Origin: Alphaproteobacteria bacterium
GTDB taxonomy: Bacteria > Pseudomonadota > Alphaproteobacteria > DSM-16000 > Inquilinaceae
NCBI GenBank assembly: GCA_028281925.1
Contig: JANQIX010000055.1
Location: forward strand, 124,001-188,000
Reading direction: 5' to 3'
Length of the DNA: 64,000 nt
In this document: positions 49,907-58,616 of the stretch, in pieces
How the letters are laid out: each line of letters starts with the position of its first letter
Numbering within the stretch: the first letter of the stretch is position 1
The notes under the pieces: model-generated
What the model was told of the DNA's origin: nothing
Database searches by the model: none
What the model saw: only the letters and a program-made list of their open reading frames with translations
Position numbers and translations under genes: made by a program

Positions 49907-52378
49907 ATGGGATCTGCGATGCGTTGGCTTCCGATCGTCTCGTGGCTGCTTGCCTGCTGCGCCTTCGCCGCACCGGCGCTCGGGCAGGACCGCGTTGCGC
50001 TGTTGATCGGCAACCAGAATTATCCGCACGCGACGGATCTGGAGTCGCCGATCGCAGACATTCGGGCCGTTGCCGCGCGCTTGTCGGAGATCGGGTTCTC
50101 CGTCGCCACGCTGGAGAACGCCACACTGTCATCGATGTCGCAGTCGCTGGCTGACTTTCGCGAGCGCGCGCAGTCGGCTGAAGTGGCGATCGTCTATTTC
50201 GCGGGCCATGGCCGGCAGTTCCGGCGAAACAACTATCTGGTGCCCGTCGACGCGGAAATCCGCCGACCCGGCGACATCCACGCCTTCTCGCTGCCCGTCG
50301 ATGACGTGATCCGTCAGCTTGCCACAAGCGGAACGGAGCGTGGGCTGGTCATCCTGGATGCTTGGCGCAACGACCCTGAGGTCGGCGACCGCCTGGAGGC
50401 CGAAGCCCGGCGACAGGGTCGGCAACCGGCGCTGACCGAGAGCTATTCCCGCATCGACGGGCTACCGGCGAATATCGTCCTCTGGATGCCGGTGGCACCC
50501 GGAGAGATCGCGGGTGGTGAGCCTGCCGGATCACCCGACGCGTTCGCTTCGGCGCTCCTGGCGGCGCTGGAAACGCCGGGCGCCGCCAGCGCCGTCGTGT
50601 TCCGAGACCTCGCCGCCCGCGTACGGGGCGCCACATCTGACGCCCAGGTTCCGCAGTCGATCGGAGACTTCGCGGACGACATCGTCCTCGTGCCCTGGCC
50701 CGCAGCGGACCCAGACAACCTTCCGCCAGTGGTGCCTGGGACCGAGGCGATCGTGTTCCATCCGATCCCGCTCGGCTTGCCGCAGCCGACCGATCCCGAT
50801 GGCGACCCGCTGACCGTCACGGTCCGATCCGTCCCGGACCGCGGCTTGGTCGCCCTACCGGACAGCGGTTCGCTTTCGCCGGGAGACCGCATCGAGCCTA
50901 CGGATCTTGAGCGTCTTGCGTACTTCCCCGATCTGACCGGCCCGGCGTCACCCGATGTCGGCATGCTGGAACTCGCAGTCAGCGACGGCCGTGGGGGCGA
51001 GACGCTCTGGCGCATTCCTCTTGAACAGGCTCCGACCCCGCCGCCCGGTGCGGCGACCGATGCGAACCGTCCCCGCCTTACGCCTGAGGACCTTGAACGG
51101 CGTCTGCTCGAACCTTTTCTCCAGATCGCCGAGATCTTCGCCGGCATGGTCGCGGCAACGGCACGTACTCAGATCGTCGTGCAGCAACCGGCCGCTCCGG
51201 CCGACAGCGTTGCGGATGCGGAGACAGCCGAACCCGATCAAGGCCGGCTGGAGGGCGAACGTCCGACATTGGATCCCGCTCTTGCGCGTGCCGAAGAGGT
51301 CCCCCCGCACGACCGGCAGATCGCGCTCAGAGAACTGGGCCATTACGGCGGCGCCATCGACGGCCTGATCGGCCGCGGTTCGCGTGCGGGCATCCGGGCC
51401 TTCCAGCGCGAACGCGGCGATCCCGAGACAGGAGAATTGACGCCGGAGCAGATCGTCGCCCTCATCACGGCGGCAGCCGAAGCCGGCGATCCGGACAGCC
51501 AGAACATGCTCGCCATCATGTATGGCGACGGCATCGGGGTGGCGCAGGATGACGCGCAGGCACTCGACTGGTTCCGGCGATCGGCCGAACAGGACAACGC
51601 CCATGCGCCCTATAACCTCGCGCTGCACTTCCGCGACGGCCGCGGTGTTCCCGTCGATACCGACGAAGCTGCAAGGCTGTTGGCGGAGGCGCGCGAACGC
51701 GGACATCCCGACGCGGAAGGCTCGCTGGAGGATCTGCCGGACGATTACACCGCTTGGGTGCCGGAGGACGACGAACCGGCAGAGCCGGATGAACCGCCGG
51801 CGACGCCCCCTGTGGCGTTGATCGGAAATGATAGCTGCTCTTGGGCCAATGACGGCTTCTGCGACGACAGCGGTTTTTACGGCAACGACACCGCGGCCTG
51901 TCCCCACGGCACGGACGCCAGCGATTGCCAAGGACGCACCGCACGCCCAGTCTCCGTGATGGTCGGCAACAGCTGCCAATGGGCGTTTGATTTCGAATGC
52001 GACGAACCCGGGATCGGCACCGGCGTGTGCGCCAGCGGCACCGACGCCAGCGATTGCGGCCCGGTCGCCGCTGCCGCCGAACCGGCGGCGACGCCGGCAC
52101 CCGTCCGACAGGGCAACAACACTTGCCGGTGGGCGTTCGACGGGGAATGCGACGACAGCCGCTACATCGGCTATCACACCAGTGCCTGTGCCCACCGGAC
52201 GGACGAGGCCGACTGCAGCCGGCTGCAGCTCCGCCCGGCCTCCACGCTGGCCGGCAACACTTGCCGCTATGCGTTCAACGGCCAGTGTGACGAGAACCGG
52301 TACGTCAACTATGTCAGCGGTTCCTGCCCTTACGGCACGGACCAGGCCGATTGTGCCGGCCTGCCGCTGCGGCGCTGA
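49907..52378 (+). CDS. Exported caspase-family pseudoenzyme with peptidoglycan-binding, Sel1 and Cys-rich repeats
   Basis: An 823-residue protein with signal peptide (SWLLACCAFAAPALGQ). The caspase (peptidase C14) domain spans ~28-270: VALLIGNQNYPHATDL, then YFAGHGRQF with the His101 dyad residue. Where caspases have DACRxxP it reads LDAWRNDP, so the nucleophile is Trp153 (TGG at 50363-50365). A Pro-rich, cadherin-like beta part (~285-375) follows. A peptidoglycan-binding domain is near 465-525 (LGHYGGAIDGLIGRGSRAGI) and Sel1 repeats near 525-605 (AIMYGDGIGVAQDDAQALDW). Four C-terminal Cys-rich repeats (from residue ~643) share the form Cys-x6-Cys-Asp-x(n)-Cys-x-x-Gly-Thr-Asp-x2-Asp-Cys. SD GGAGG precedes ATG at 49907. 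It is probably proteolytically dead. Confidence 0.85.
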   Translation: MGSAMRWLPIVSWLLACCAFAAPALGQDRVALLIGNQNYPHATDLESPIADIRAVAARLSEIGFSVATLENATLSSMSQSLADFRERAQSAEVAIVYFAGHGRQFRRNNYLVPVDAEIRRPGDIHAFSLPVDDVIRQLATSGTERGLVILDAWRNDPEVGDRLEAEARRQGRQPALTESYSRIDGLPANIVLWMPVAPGEIAGGEPAGSPDAFASALLAALETPGAASAVVFRDLAARVRGATSDAQVPQSIGDFADDIVLVPWPAADPDNLPPVVPGTEAIVFHPIPLGLPQPTDPDGDPLTVTVRSVPDRGLVALPDSGSLSPGDRIEPTDLERLAYFPDLTGPASPDVGMLELAVSDGRGGETLWRIPLEQAPTPPPGAATDANRPRLTPEDLERRLLEPFLQIAEIFAGMVAATARTQIVVQQPAAPADSVADAETAEPDQGRLEGERPTLDPALARAEEVPPHDRQIALRELGHYGGAIDGLIGRGSRAGIRAFQRERGDPETGELTPEQIVALITAAAEAGDPDSQNMLAIMYGDGIGVAQDDAQALDWFRRSAEQDNAHAPYNLALHFRDGRGVPVDTDEAARLLAEARERGHPDAEGSLEDLPDDYTAWVPEDDEPAEPDEPPATPPVALIGNDSCSWANDGFCDDSGFYGNDTAACPHGTDASDCQGRTARPVSVMVGNSCQWAFDFECDEPGIGTGVCASGTDASDCGPVAAAAEPAATPAPVRQGNNTCRWAFDGECDDSRYIGYHTSACAHRTDEADCSRLQLRPASTLAGNTCRYAFNGQCDENRYVNYVSGSCPYGTDQADCAGLPLRR
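51834..52371 (+). repeat. Four tandem Cys-rich (LNR-like) repeat units
   Basis: Four in-frame units encode SCSWANDGFCDD, SCQWAFDFECDE, TCRWAFDGECDD and TCRYAFNGQCDE, each ending TDxxDC after ~15-20 residues. Each has four Cys and acidic residues, as in calcium-binding LNR or LDL-receptor-like modules. They are separated by short Ala/Pro linkers. Confidence 0.8.
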
Positions 52379-53335
52379 CTATCGACGGCGCGCCGTCAGC
52401 ACCCGGACCATGCCGACGGTCACGGCTGCAGCCCCCAGCAGCTCCGGCCAGCCCGGCGTTTCACCCAGTACGGGTACGGCCAGCAGGACCGCGATCGGCG
52501 GGACGAGCGCGGAGAACACAGCGCCACGCCCGGCCCCGAGGATCGCGACGGCCCGGGTGTAGAACACCAGCGCCAGGATGGCGGTCAAGACACCCTGAAA
52601 TGCCGCCTGAAACGCAATCTCGGAGATCGGGGCCGAAAACAGCGCCGTCCCGCCGAGGATGAGATAGGCCGGCCCGTAGACCGCCAGCGACAGGACGGCG
52701 ACGAGCGCCGTTGCGTGGAACGGATCGACGGACCAGGCCCGCGACGCCACGGTGTAGGTCGCCCAGCAGAACCCGCCGGCAACGAACAGAAGATGGCCGA
52801 TCCATTCCTGCCCATCACCGCGCCCCAGGGCGCCCTGGCCAACAAGAAAGACCCCGCAGAGGACCGCCGCCAGGCCGGTTAGCCGCGCTGCGGTCGGCCG
52901 GTCGCCCAACACCAGCCATCCGCCGAGCGTGGAGAAGATCAGCATGCTGCTCGGGCCGATCACGCCGGCATGGCCGGCCGGCGCAAAGGACAGCCCGACC
53001 ACCATCGTCAGCGCATACGGAACGCCGGCCCCACAGGCCAGCACACAGGCGCGCGTCCAACCGAGACCCGCGGCCCCTCTTCGCCAAACGATCGGCAGCA
53101 GGACCACGCCGGCTACCGCGAACCTGAGGGCCGTGATGTCGTAGGCCGACAGTGTCTGCTGGACACCGAGCCGGGAGACGACGGGCCACGCACCCCAGAT
53201 CAAGGCCGCGATCAGGCCGCATGAGAGGCCCGTGACAAGCGTGTCGTTTCGGGTTGCTGATGCGGTCGACAAAGCGTGGGTCTCCGGGCGCCGTAGTCGT
53301 TCATCGTGATGGGCTTCACGAATGCTACGGCGCAC
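52379..53335 (-). CDS. EamA/DMT family transporter
   Basis: A 318-residue frame with about ten TM helices in two EamA repeats (LIAALIWGAWPVVSRLGV in the first, FYTRAVAILGAGRGAVFSAL and VPVLGETPGWPELLGAA in the second). It probably exports an amino acid or metabolite. It is divergent from an Lrp/AsnC gene, the classic arrangement for Lrp-controlled exporters. The start is uncertain: GTG at 53335 is the longest, while a TTG at 53272 (STASATRND follows) is closer to the first TM. Its stop abuts the stop of the caspase-like gene. Confidence 0.85.
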   Translation of the reverse strand: MRRSIREAHHDERLRRPETHALSTASATRNDTLVTGLSCGLIAALIWGAWPVVSRLGVQQTLSAYDITALRFAVAGVVLLPIVWRRGAAGLGWTRACVLACGAGVPYALTMVVGLSFAPAGHAGVIGPSSMLIFSTLGGWLVLGDRPTAARLTGLAAVLCGVFLVGQGALGRGDGQEWIGHLLFVAGGFCWATYTVASRAWSVDPFHATALVAVLSLAVYGPAYLILGGTALFSAPISEIAFQAAFQGVLTAILALVFYTRAVAILGAGRGAVFSALVPPIAVLLAVPVLGETPGWPELLGAAAVTVGMVRVLTARRR

Positions 53336-53419
53336 CCATCAGCGATGACGCGCAAAGATGGGCGTTACTACGCAGAGATTCCGCGTGAAGCGTTCTCTGC
53401 TTGCGGATAATCTGCAGGC

Positions 53420-53881
53420 ATGTTGACGCTGGATTCCCTCGACCTGGCCATTCTGCGGCGCCTGCAGCAGAGCACGCGCGAGACGTCGGAGACGATTGCC
53501 GAAGCTGTGGGGCTGTCGCCCTCCGCCTGTCAGCGCCGCATCAAGCGGCTGCGCGAGTCAGGGGCGATCGCATCGGAAATCGCGGTTCTCGACCCTGGGA
53601 TCGCGGGCAGCCGGCTGACGCTGATTGTCGAGGTCGTGCTGGCCGGCGGTCGGGCCGATCTGGTCGACCGCTTCAAACGGATGGTCCGGGACGTTCCCGA
53701 AGTGCAGCAATGCTATTACGTTACCGGCAACACGGACTTTATTCTGGTGATCACGGCAAAGGACATGGCCGACTATGAACGGCTGACCCGGCTCTTGTTC
53801 TTCGACAAGCGGGACATCCACAAATTCCACACCAATGTGGTGATGGACACGGTCAAGCTGGGGCTGGAGATCCCCATCTAG
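53420..53881 (+). CDS. Lrp/AsnC family transcriptional regulator
   Basis: A 153-residue Lrp-type protein. The HTH reads LDLAILRRLQQSTRETSETIAEAVGLSPSACQRRIKRL. The RAM effector domain includes VPEVQQCYYVTGNTDFILVI. Such regulators sense amino acids. It is divergent from the EamA transporter across ~84 bp and probably controls it. The next gene starts 8 nt downstream. Confidence 0.93.
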   Translation: MLTLDSLDLAILRRLQQSTRETSETIAEAVGLSPSACQRRIKRLRESGAIASEIAVLDPGIAGSRLTLIVEVVLAGGRADLVDRFKRMVRDVPEVQQCYYVTGNTDFILVITAKDMADYERLTRLLFFDKRDIHKFHTNVVMDTVKLGLEIPI

Positions 53882-53889
53882 CAGGCATC

Positions 53890-54732
53890 ATGCTGAGCGA
53901 AGAACGCAGACGCGAAATCGGCCAGTTCCTGCGCACGCGCCGGGCGCGCCTGCAGCCGGAGGATGTCGGCATCCTGCGCGGCCTGCGGCGGCGTACGCCG
54001 GGATTGCGCCGTGAAGAGGTGGCGTCGCTCGCCCAGGTCAGCATCGAATGGTACACGTGGCTGGAACAGGCGCGCGATGTCCGCGCTTCGCCCGCCACGC
54101 TGCGCAGCATCGCCGACGCACTGCGGCTGGAGCCCAGCGAACGCACCCACCTGCTGCGGCTGGCCGGCCACCCGCCTGACCCGGACAATGGCGGCAATGG
54201 CGAACCGCGCGCCCTAGGGGCCAACCTGCAGCGTCTGATCGACCAGCTCGACTGCTGCCCAAGCTGGGTCCTGGGCAGCCGGTGGGACTATCTCGCCTGG
54301 AATGCTGCGGCTGAGATCATCACCGGCGATATCGGCCAGCTGACAGGCATCGAGCGTAACGGTCTCTACCAGATGTATCTCAACCCCAGGATGCGCGAGA
54401 TGCTGGTGGATTGGGAGCATCACGCGCGCGGCATCGTCGGGCTGCTGCGCGCGCGTTACGCGGCGTCGGTCGACGACCCCTGGTTCCGCGAACTGATCGA
54501 CCTGCTGCTCGACCGCAGCCCGCCGTTTGCCGCCTGGTGGGACAATCACGAGATCAAGGGCTATCAGGATGGCGAGAAGCACTACGACCACGCGGAAGCC
54601 GGCCGCCTATCCTTCGAATACACGGCCCTGAACGTGGCCGATGAGCGGTTCCGCGAGTTGACGCTGATCACCTATGTGCCCATGGACGGCACGGGAACGC
54701 GCGAGAAAGTCAGGCAGCTGCTGGGCCACTGA
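53890..54732 (+). CDS. MmyB-like XRE-type transcriptional regulator
   Basis: A 280-residue regulator. The N-terminal HTH (RTPGLRREEVASLAQVSIEW then YTWLEQARDVRASPATL) is followed by an MmyB-like ligand-binding domain (SRWDYLAWNAAAEI, then DPWFRELIDLL). The signature RTPGLRREEVA is typical of the family in actinobacteria and proteobacteria. It lies 8 nt after the Lrp gene, so co-transcription is likely. Target genes are unknown. Confidence 0.92.
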   Translation: MLSEERRREIGQFLRTRRARLQPEDVGILRGLRRRTPGLRREEVASLAQVSIEWYTWLEQARDVRASPATLRSIADALRLEPSERTHLLRLAGHPPDPDNGGNGEPRALGANLQRLIDQLDCCPSWVLGSRWDYLAWNAAAEIITGDIGQLTGIERNGLYQMYLNPRMREMLVDWEHHARGIVGLLRARYAASVDDPWFRELIDLLLDRSPPFAAWWDNHEIKGYQDGEKHYDHAEAGRLSFEYTALNVADERFRELTLITYVPMDGTGTREKVRQLLGH

Positions 54733-54850
54733 CGCGCGCTGGCACTCTTCGCCATGTCAGCGTTAACAGGCTGCTAATCGCCGCGTGCTATCGCTGCCGA
54801 AGCTGGCGAAGGCGGGTCGACCGACCCGTGGGCCGAACCTGGAAGCGCGC

Positions 54851-56104
54851 ATGGGAACGCTGAACGCGTCCGCAGGCACTGACCTGCCCACGCAAGCCGG
54901 CGCGGACGGCGGTCTGGACCTTCGGCCGCCGGTGTGGGCGATCCTGGGGATCGTGCTCAGTCTCGCGCTTGCAGTGCCCTACTACGCCAGCGTCGACGGC
55001 CTTCTGGACTTTGCGAAGCATGCCGTCGGCCGCGACTTCGTGAACCTTTGGACGGCTGGCGCACTGATCGGCCAGGGCAGGCCGGTTGACATCTTCGACC
55101 CGCAGACCTTCGGGGCCGCCCAGCGTGCGCTGATGGGGGCGGACTTTCCCCTGCACTTCTGGTCGTATCCGCCTACCACCTTGTTCTTTGCTGCGCCATT
55201 CGCCGGCATTCCCTACCTGGCAGCCTACGCGATTTGGACAGCACTCACGCTGGCGGCCCTGGTGGCGGCCGCCCGGGCGCTGTTCAAGAACTGGTGTGCC
55301 GTGCTGGTCCTGGTCGTCGCGCCGTCGACGGTGGTCAACCTGATGCTGGGTCAGAACGGCTATCTGACCTGCGCGCTGATGATCGGCGGCTTTGCTATCC
55401 TGCACCGGCGGCCGGTGCTGGCCGGCGTCCTGTTCGGCCTGCTGACCTTCAAACCGCATCTCGGCATCATGATCCCGATCGCGCTGATCGCACTTGGCAA
55501 GTGGCGCACGATCCTTGCGGCCGCGGCGACGGGTGTGGCCTTCGCGGCGGGCAGCGTCGCGGTGTTCGGTTGGGAAACCTGGATCGCGTTCCTGGATCTG
55601 ACGATGCCCTATCAGCTCGCATTCATGGCCGACGGCACGGGACCATTCACCTGGATGATGCCGACGCTCTATATGAGCGGGCGCCTCTTGGGCCTGCCGT
55701 CGGACGTGGCCTATGCGCTGCAGCTGATCCTGGGGGCGGCTGTTGCGGTCATCGTGTTCGTCGCCTTCCGGCGGGGCGGGGACTGGCGGCTCTTGTCGGC
55801 GCTTGCGTTCACAGCACCGATCGTCGCCAGCCCGCAGGCCTTCAACTACGACATGGGCCTGATCAGCGTGGCCGTCCTGCTGCTGGCGATACCCGCCGGA
55901 ACCGACGGTTTCGGCCGGCTCGAGCGACTGGCTGTCGCCTTCGCCTGGTGCCTGCCGATCCTGGTCATGGTCCTGAACGCTGCGGGTCTGCCCGTCGCGC
56001 CGCTTGCCCTGGCTGCCCTGATGGCCGTGCCGATTCTTCGGCTGCGGCGCCAATGGACCCCGTCGTCTCCGGCCGTAGATGCCTTAGCTCAACGCCGGCC
56101 GTGA
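54851..56104 (+). CDS. Glycosyltransferase family 87-like (DUF2029) membrane protein
   Basis: A 417-residue protein with ~10 TM helices and the GT-C-type acidic loop VGRDFVNLWTAG after TM1. HFWSYPPTTLFFAAP and VAPSTVVNLMLGQNGYLTCAL are typical of GT87 mannosyl- or arabinosyl-type transferases that use polyprenyl-phosphate sugars. Start 54851 has CTGGAAG upstream; an in-frame GTG at 54785 would add 22 residues. First gene of the glycan cluster, 102 bp before the GT2 gene. Confidence 0.8.
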   Translation: MGTLNASAGTDLPTQAGADGGLDLRPPVWAILGIVLSLALAVPYYASVDGLLDFAKHAVGRDFVNLWTAGALIGQGRPVDIFDPQTFGAAQRALMGADFPLHFWSYPPTTLFFAAPFAGIPYLAAYAIWTALTLAALVAAARALFKNWCAVLVLVVAPSTVVNLMLGQNGYLTCALMIGGFAILHRRPVLAGVLFGLLTFKPHLGIMIPIALIALGKWRTILAAAATGVAFAAGSVAVFGWETWIAFLDLTMPYQLAFMADGTGPFTWMMPTLYMSGRLLGLPSDVAYALQLILGAAVAVIVFVAFRRGGDWRLLSALAFTAPIVASPQAFNYDMGLISVAVLLLAIPAGTDGFGRLERLAVAFAWCLPILVMVLNAAGLPVAPLALAALMAVPILRLRRQWTPSSPAVDALAQRRP

Positions 56105-56206
56105 CGGGTCCGCCGGTTCTCTCATCAGACCAAATCCCTTTCGGTTAGCTAAGTGTTTACAGGTCCGTGGCTAATGTCGGGCCTATTGCGGACATGAGGG
56201 TCGGCC

Positions 56207-57541
56207 ATGGACACGACCGCGACTGGGGGCGTCACGGAACCCAGCGAAGCTCAACCGGATGGGCGTACCCAGGACAAGCCGTCCGAGCCATTGACGGCAA
56301 CGGATCCGGCGGTGGATGTGACGATCGTTCTGCCGTGCCTGAACGAGGTGGCCACGCTGCCACACTGTATCCGCAACGCTGGCAACGCCCTTCGGCAGCT
56401 GGCGATGGACGGATTAAGCGGTGAAATCCTGATCGCCGACAACGGTAGCACCGATGGCAGTCAAGCTCTGGCCCGGGACCTTGGGGCGCGTGTCGTCCCC
56501 GTCGCCCAGCGCGGCTACGGCAGTGCATTGCGCGGCGGCATCGCCGCTGCCCACGGCCGGTACATCGTCATGGGAGATTGTGACGGCTCTTACGATTTCG
56601 AAGAGTCCGTGCCCATGGTGCGCCGTCTGTTGGAAGGCTACGAGCTGTGCATGGGCTCACGCCTGCGCGGACGCATCATGCCGGGCGCCATGCCCTGGAA
56701 GAACCGCCACATCGGCAACCCCGTGCTGACGGGGATTCTGAACCTGCTGTTCCGTTCCGGTCTTTCGGACGCACATTGCGGGCTGCGTGCCTTCACCCGG
56801 GACGCGGCCCAGCGCCTCAATCTCACCTCGGAGGGGATGGAGTTCGCCAGCGAGATGGTCATCAAGGCCGCGCTGATCGGCCTGAAGCGAACCGAGGTGC
56901 CAATCACGCTGCATCCGGACCTGCGCAACCGTCCTCCCCATCTGCGCCCCTGGCGGGATGGCTGGCGACACCTGCGCTACCTCTTCATGCTCAGCCCCAC
57001 CGGCCTGTTTCATGTGCCGGCGGCGGTGCTGGGGAGCCTCGGCGTTCTGATCTTCGCATTGCTGCTCTTGAAGCCGGGCAGCGAAGTCGTCCACGTCGGC
57101 CCCCTCTGGATGGGCGATCATTGGGTGATCCTCGCCAGCGGCATGCTGGCGCTCGCCCATCAGCTCTGGCTGCTGGGTCTGGCCACGACCCTGCACGGCG
57201 TACAAAGCGGCTACCGAAAACTGCCGACGAGCGGATTCGCATCGTATCGCCGCATCCGCCTGGAAAACATGCTGGTGGCCGGACTGCTGCTTATCGGCAT
57301 CGGCGCTGCGGCGTTCCTATGGATCTCGATCTCCTGGTCGCTCGACGGGTTCGGACCGCTCGACCGACTGCGCGAGGTAGCCTTCTCCACGACACTGATC
57401 GTCATTGGCCTGCAGAACGTGTTCGGAGGGTTCATCATCTCGATCGTCTGCGGCAACCATGCGGAGATCGTTCCCGCGTCTGCACCGGAACAGGGTGCTG
57501 TAGAGGCCCCACGGCTCATGCCGGAGGCCGCCAATCAATGA
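56207..57541 (+). CDS. GT2 polyprenyl-phosphate-sugar synthase-like glycosyltransferase
   Basis: A 444-residue GT-A glycosyltransferase. The N-terminal ~40 residues are polar. VDVTIVLPCLNEVATLPHCI, ILIADNGSTDGSQ, RGYGSALRGGIAAAHG and MGDCDGSYDF follow, close to dolichol-phosphate mannose synthases. Four C-terminal TM helices follow. It likely loads a sugar onto a polyprenyl phosphate, supplying the GT-C enzymes of the cluster. Starts from ATG at 56207; the stop overlaps the next ATG (ATGA). Confidence 0.9.
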   Translation: MDTTATGGVTEPSEAQPDGRTQDKPSEPLTATDPAVDVTIVLPCLNEVATLPHCIRNAGNALRQLAMDGLSGEILIADNGSTDGSQALARDLGARVVPVAQRGYGSALRGGIAAAHGRYIVMGDCDGSYDFEESVPMVRRLLEGYELCMGSRLRGRIMPGAMPWKNRHIGNPVLTGILNLLFRSGLSDAHCGLRAFTRDAAQRLNLTSEGMEFASEMVIKAALIGLKRTEVPITLHPDLRNRPPHLRPWRDGWRHLRYLFMLSPTGLFHVPAAVLGSLGVLIFALLLLKPGSEVVHVGPLWMGDHWVILASGMLALAHQLWLLGLATTLHGVQSGYRKLPTSGFASYRRIRLENMLVAGLLLIGIGAAAFLWISISWSLDGFGPLDRLREVAFSTTLIVIGLQNVFGGFIISIVCGNHAEIVPASAPEQGAVEAPRLMPEAANQ

Positions 57542-58611
57542 CCGCGACGGCTGCATTGCCTCCGGTGCGCGTGGCCGTCGTCGGCACAGGCTGGGTGGCC
57601 ACGCACCGCCACATCCCGGTTATCCAATCGCTCGGCAAGCTGTTCAAGCTGATCGGTGTCGTTGACCGGCGGGCGGACCGTGCCGCGAGCCTTGGCCGCA
57701 AGCTGGGCGTTCACTTCGCCGAGACCGAACAGCTGGGTACCGTCCCGTGGCTTGACGAGGCGGACGCGGTGGTCGTCGCGACGTCGCCGATGGCCCACCA
57801 TTCTGCCGTCAGCCAGGCGATCGACGCGGGCAAGCACGTGCTGACGGAAAAGCCCTTCGCCATGAACGTGCCGGAGGGCGAAGCCCTGGTGCAGAAGGCG
57901 ATCGATGCCGGCAAGACGCTGGCGATCGTTCACAACTTCCAGTTCTCGCGGTCGTTCAGTGCCCTGCGCCGGGACCTGGACGCCGGCCGCCTGGGTGACA
58001 TCCGCTCAGTCGCGGCGACGCAGTTTGGCAATCCGGACCGGCGGCTGCCTGAGTGGTACGAAAGCCTGCCGATGGGCCTGTTCTATGACGAGAGCCCCCA
58101 CCTTCTGTACCTCTTGAGATCGGTATCCGGCGGGCCGATCTCGCTCAGACAAGCCTCCGTCGTGCCGAGCAGCAACGGCAGCCGGACACCGGCAATGGTC
58201 GATGCCGTTTTCAGCTGCCGCGGGGCCAATGGCGAGATCCCGCTTACACTCCGGTGCAATTTCGAATGCCCGGTCAGCGAGTGGTTCCTTGTCGTCCAGG
58301 GATCCCGCCGCATGGCCGCAGTCGACATCTTCCGCGACATCTATGTGACCCTGCCGAACGACCGCAGCCATACGACTACCACCGTGCTTCGCACCAGCGT
58401 TGCCGCGACGTGGCAGCATTGGTGGCAACATGTGCCCAACGGCGTGCGCCATCTGGCCGGGCGACTGTTCTACGGCAACGAAGAGGTCTATCGGCGCCTG
58501 GCCCATGCCATCGCCAGCCGGAAACCGCCGGCCGATATCGGCCCCGACGACGCTCTGGCCGTACTGTCCCTGCAACACTCCGTCTTGTCGGCCGCGAGGC
58601 CGCTGTGGTGA
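57538..58611 (+). CDS. Gfo/Idh/MocA family oxidoreductase
   Basis: A 357-residue NAD(P)-dependent oxidoreductase. The Rossmann region VRVAVVGTGWVATHRHIPVI and LTEKPFAMNVPEG are diagnostic (catalytic Lys in EKP). The C-terminal domain includes YDESPHLLYLLR. It probably modifies a nucleotide sugar (for example a keto or deoxy sugar), as often in glycan clusters. ATGA overlap with the GT2 gene and 5 nt before the methyltransferase ATG. Confidence 0.9.
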   Translation: MTATAALPPVRVAVVGTGWVATHRHIPVIQSLGKLFKLIGVVDRRADRAASLGRKLGVHFAETEQLGTVPWLDEADAVVVATSPMAHHSAVSQAIDAGKHVLTEKPFAMNVPEGEALVQKAIDAGKTLAIVHNFQFSRSFSALRRDLDAGRLGDIRSVAATQFGNPDRRLPEWYESLPMGLFYDESPHLLYLLRSVSGGPISLRQASVVPSSNGSRTPAMVDAVFSCRGANGEIPLTLRCNFECPVSEWFLVVQGSRRMAAVDIFRDIYVTLPNDRSHTTTTVLRTSVAATWQHWWQHVPNGVRHLAGRLFYGNEEVYRRLAHAIASRKPPADIGPDDALAVLSLQHSVLSAARPLW

Positions 58612-58616
58612 CGAAG

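Noticed and set aside
56647-57540. Upstream extension of the Gfo/Idh/MocA frame through the GT2 gene
   Set aside because: Arg/Pro/Ala-rich out-of-frame translation of GT2; the true start is the coupled ATG at 57538.
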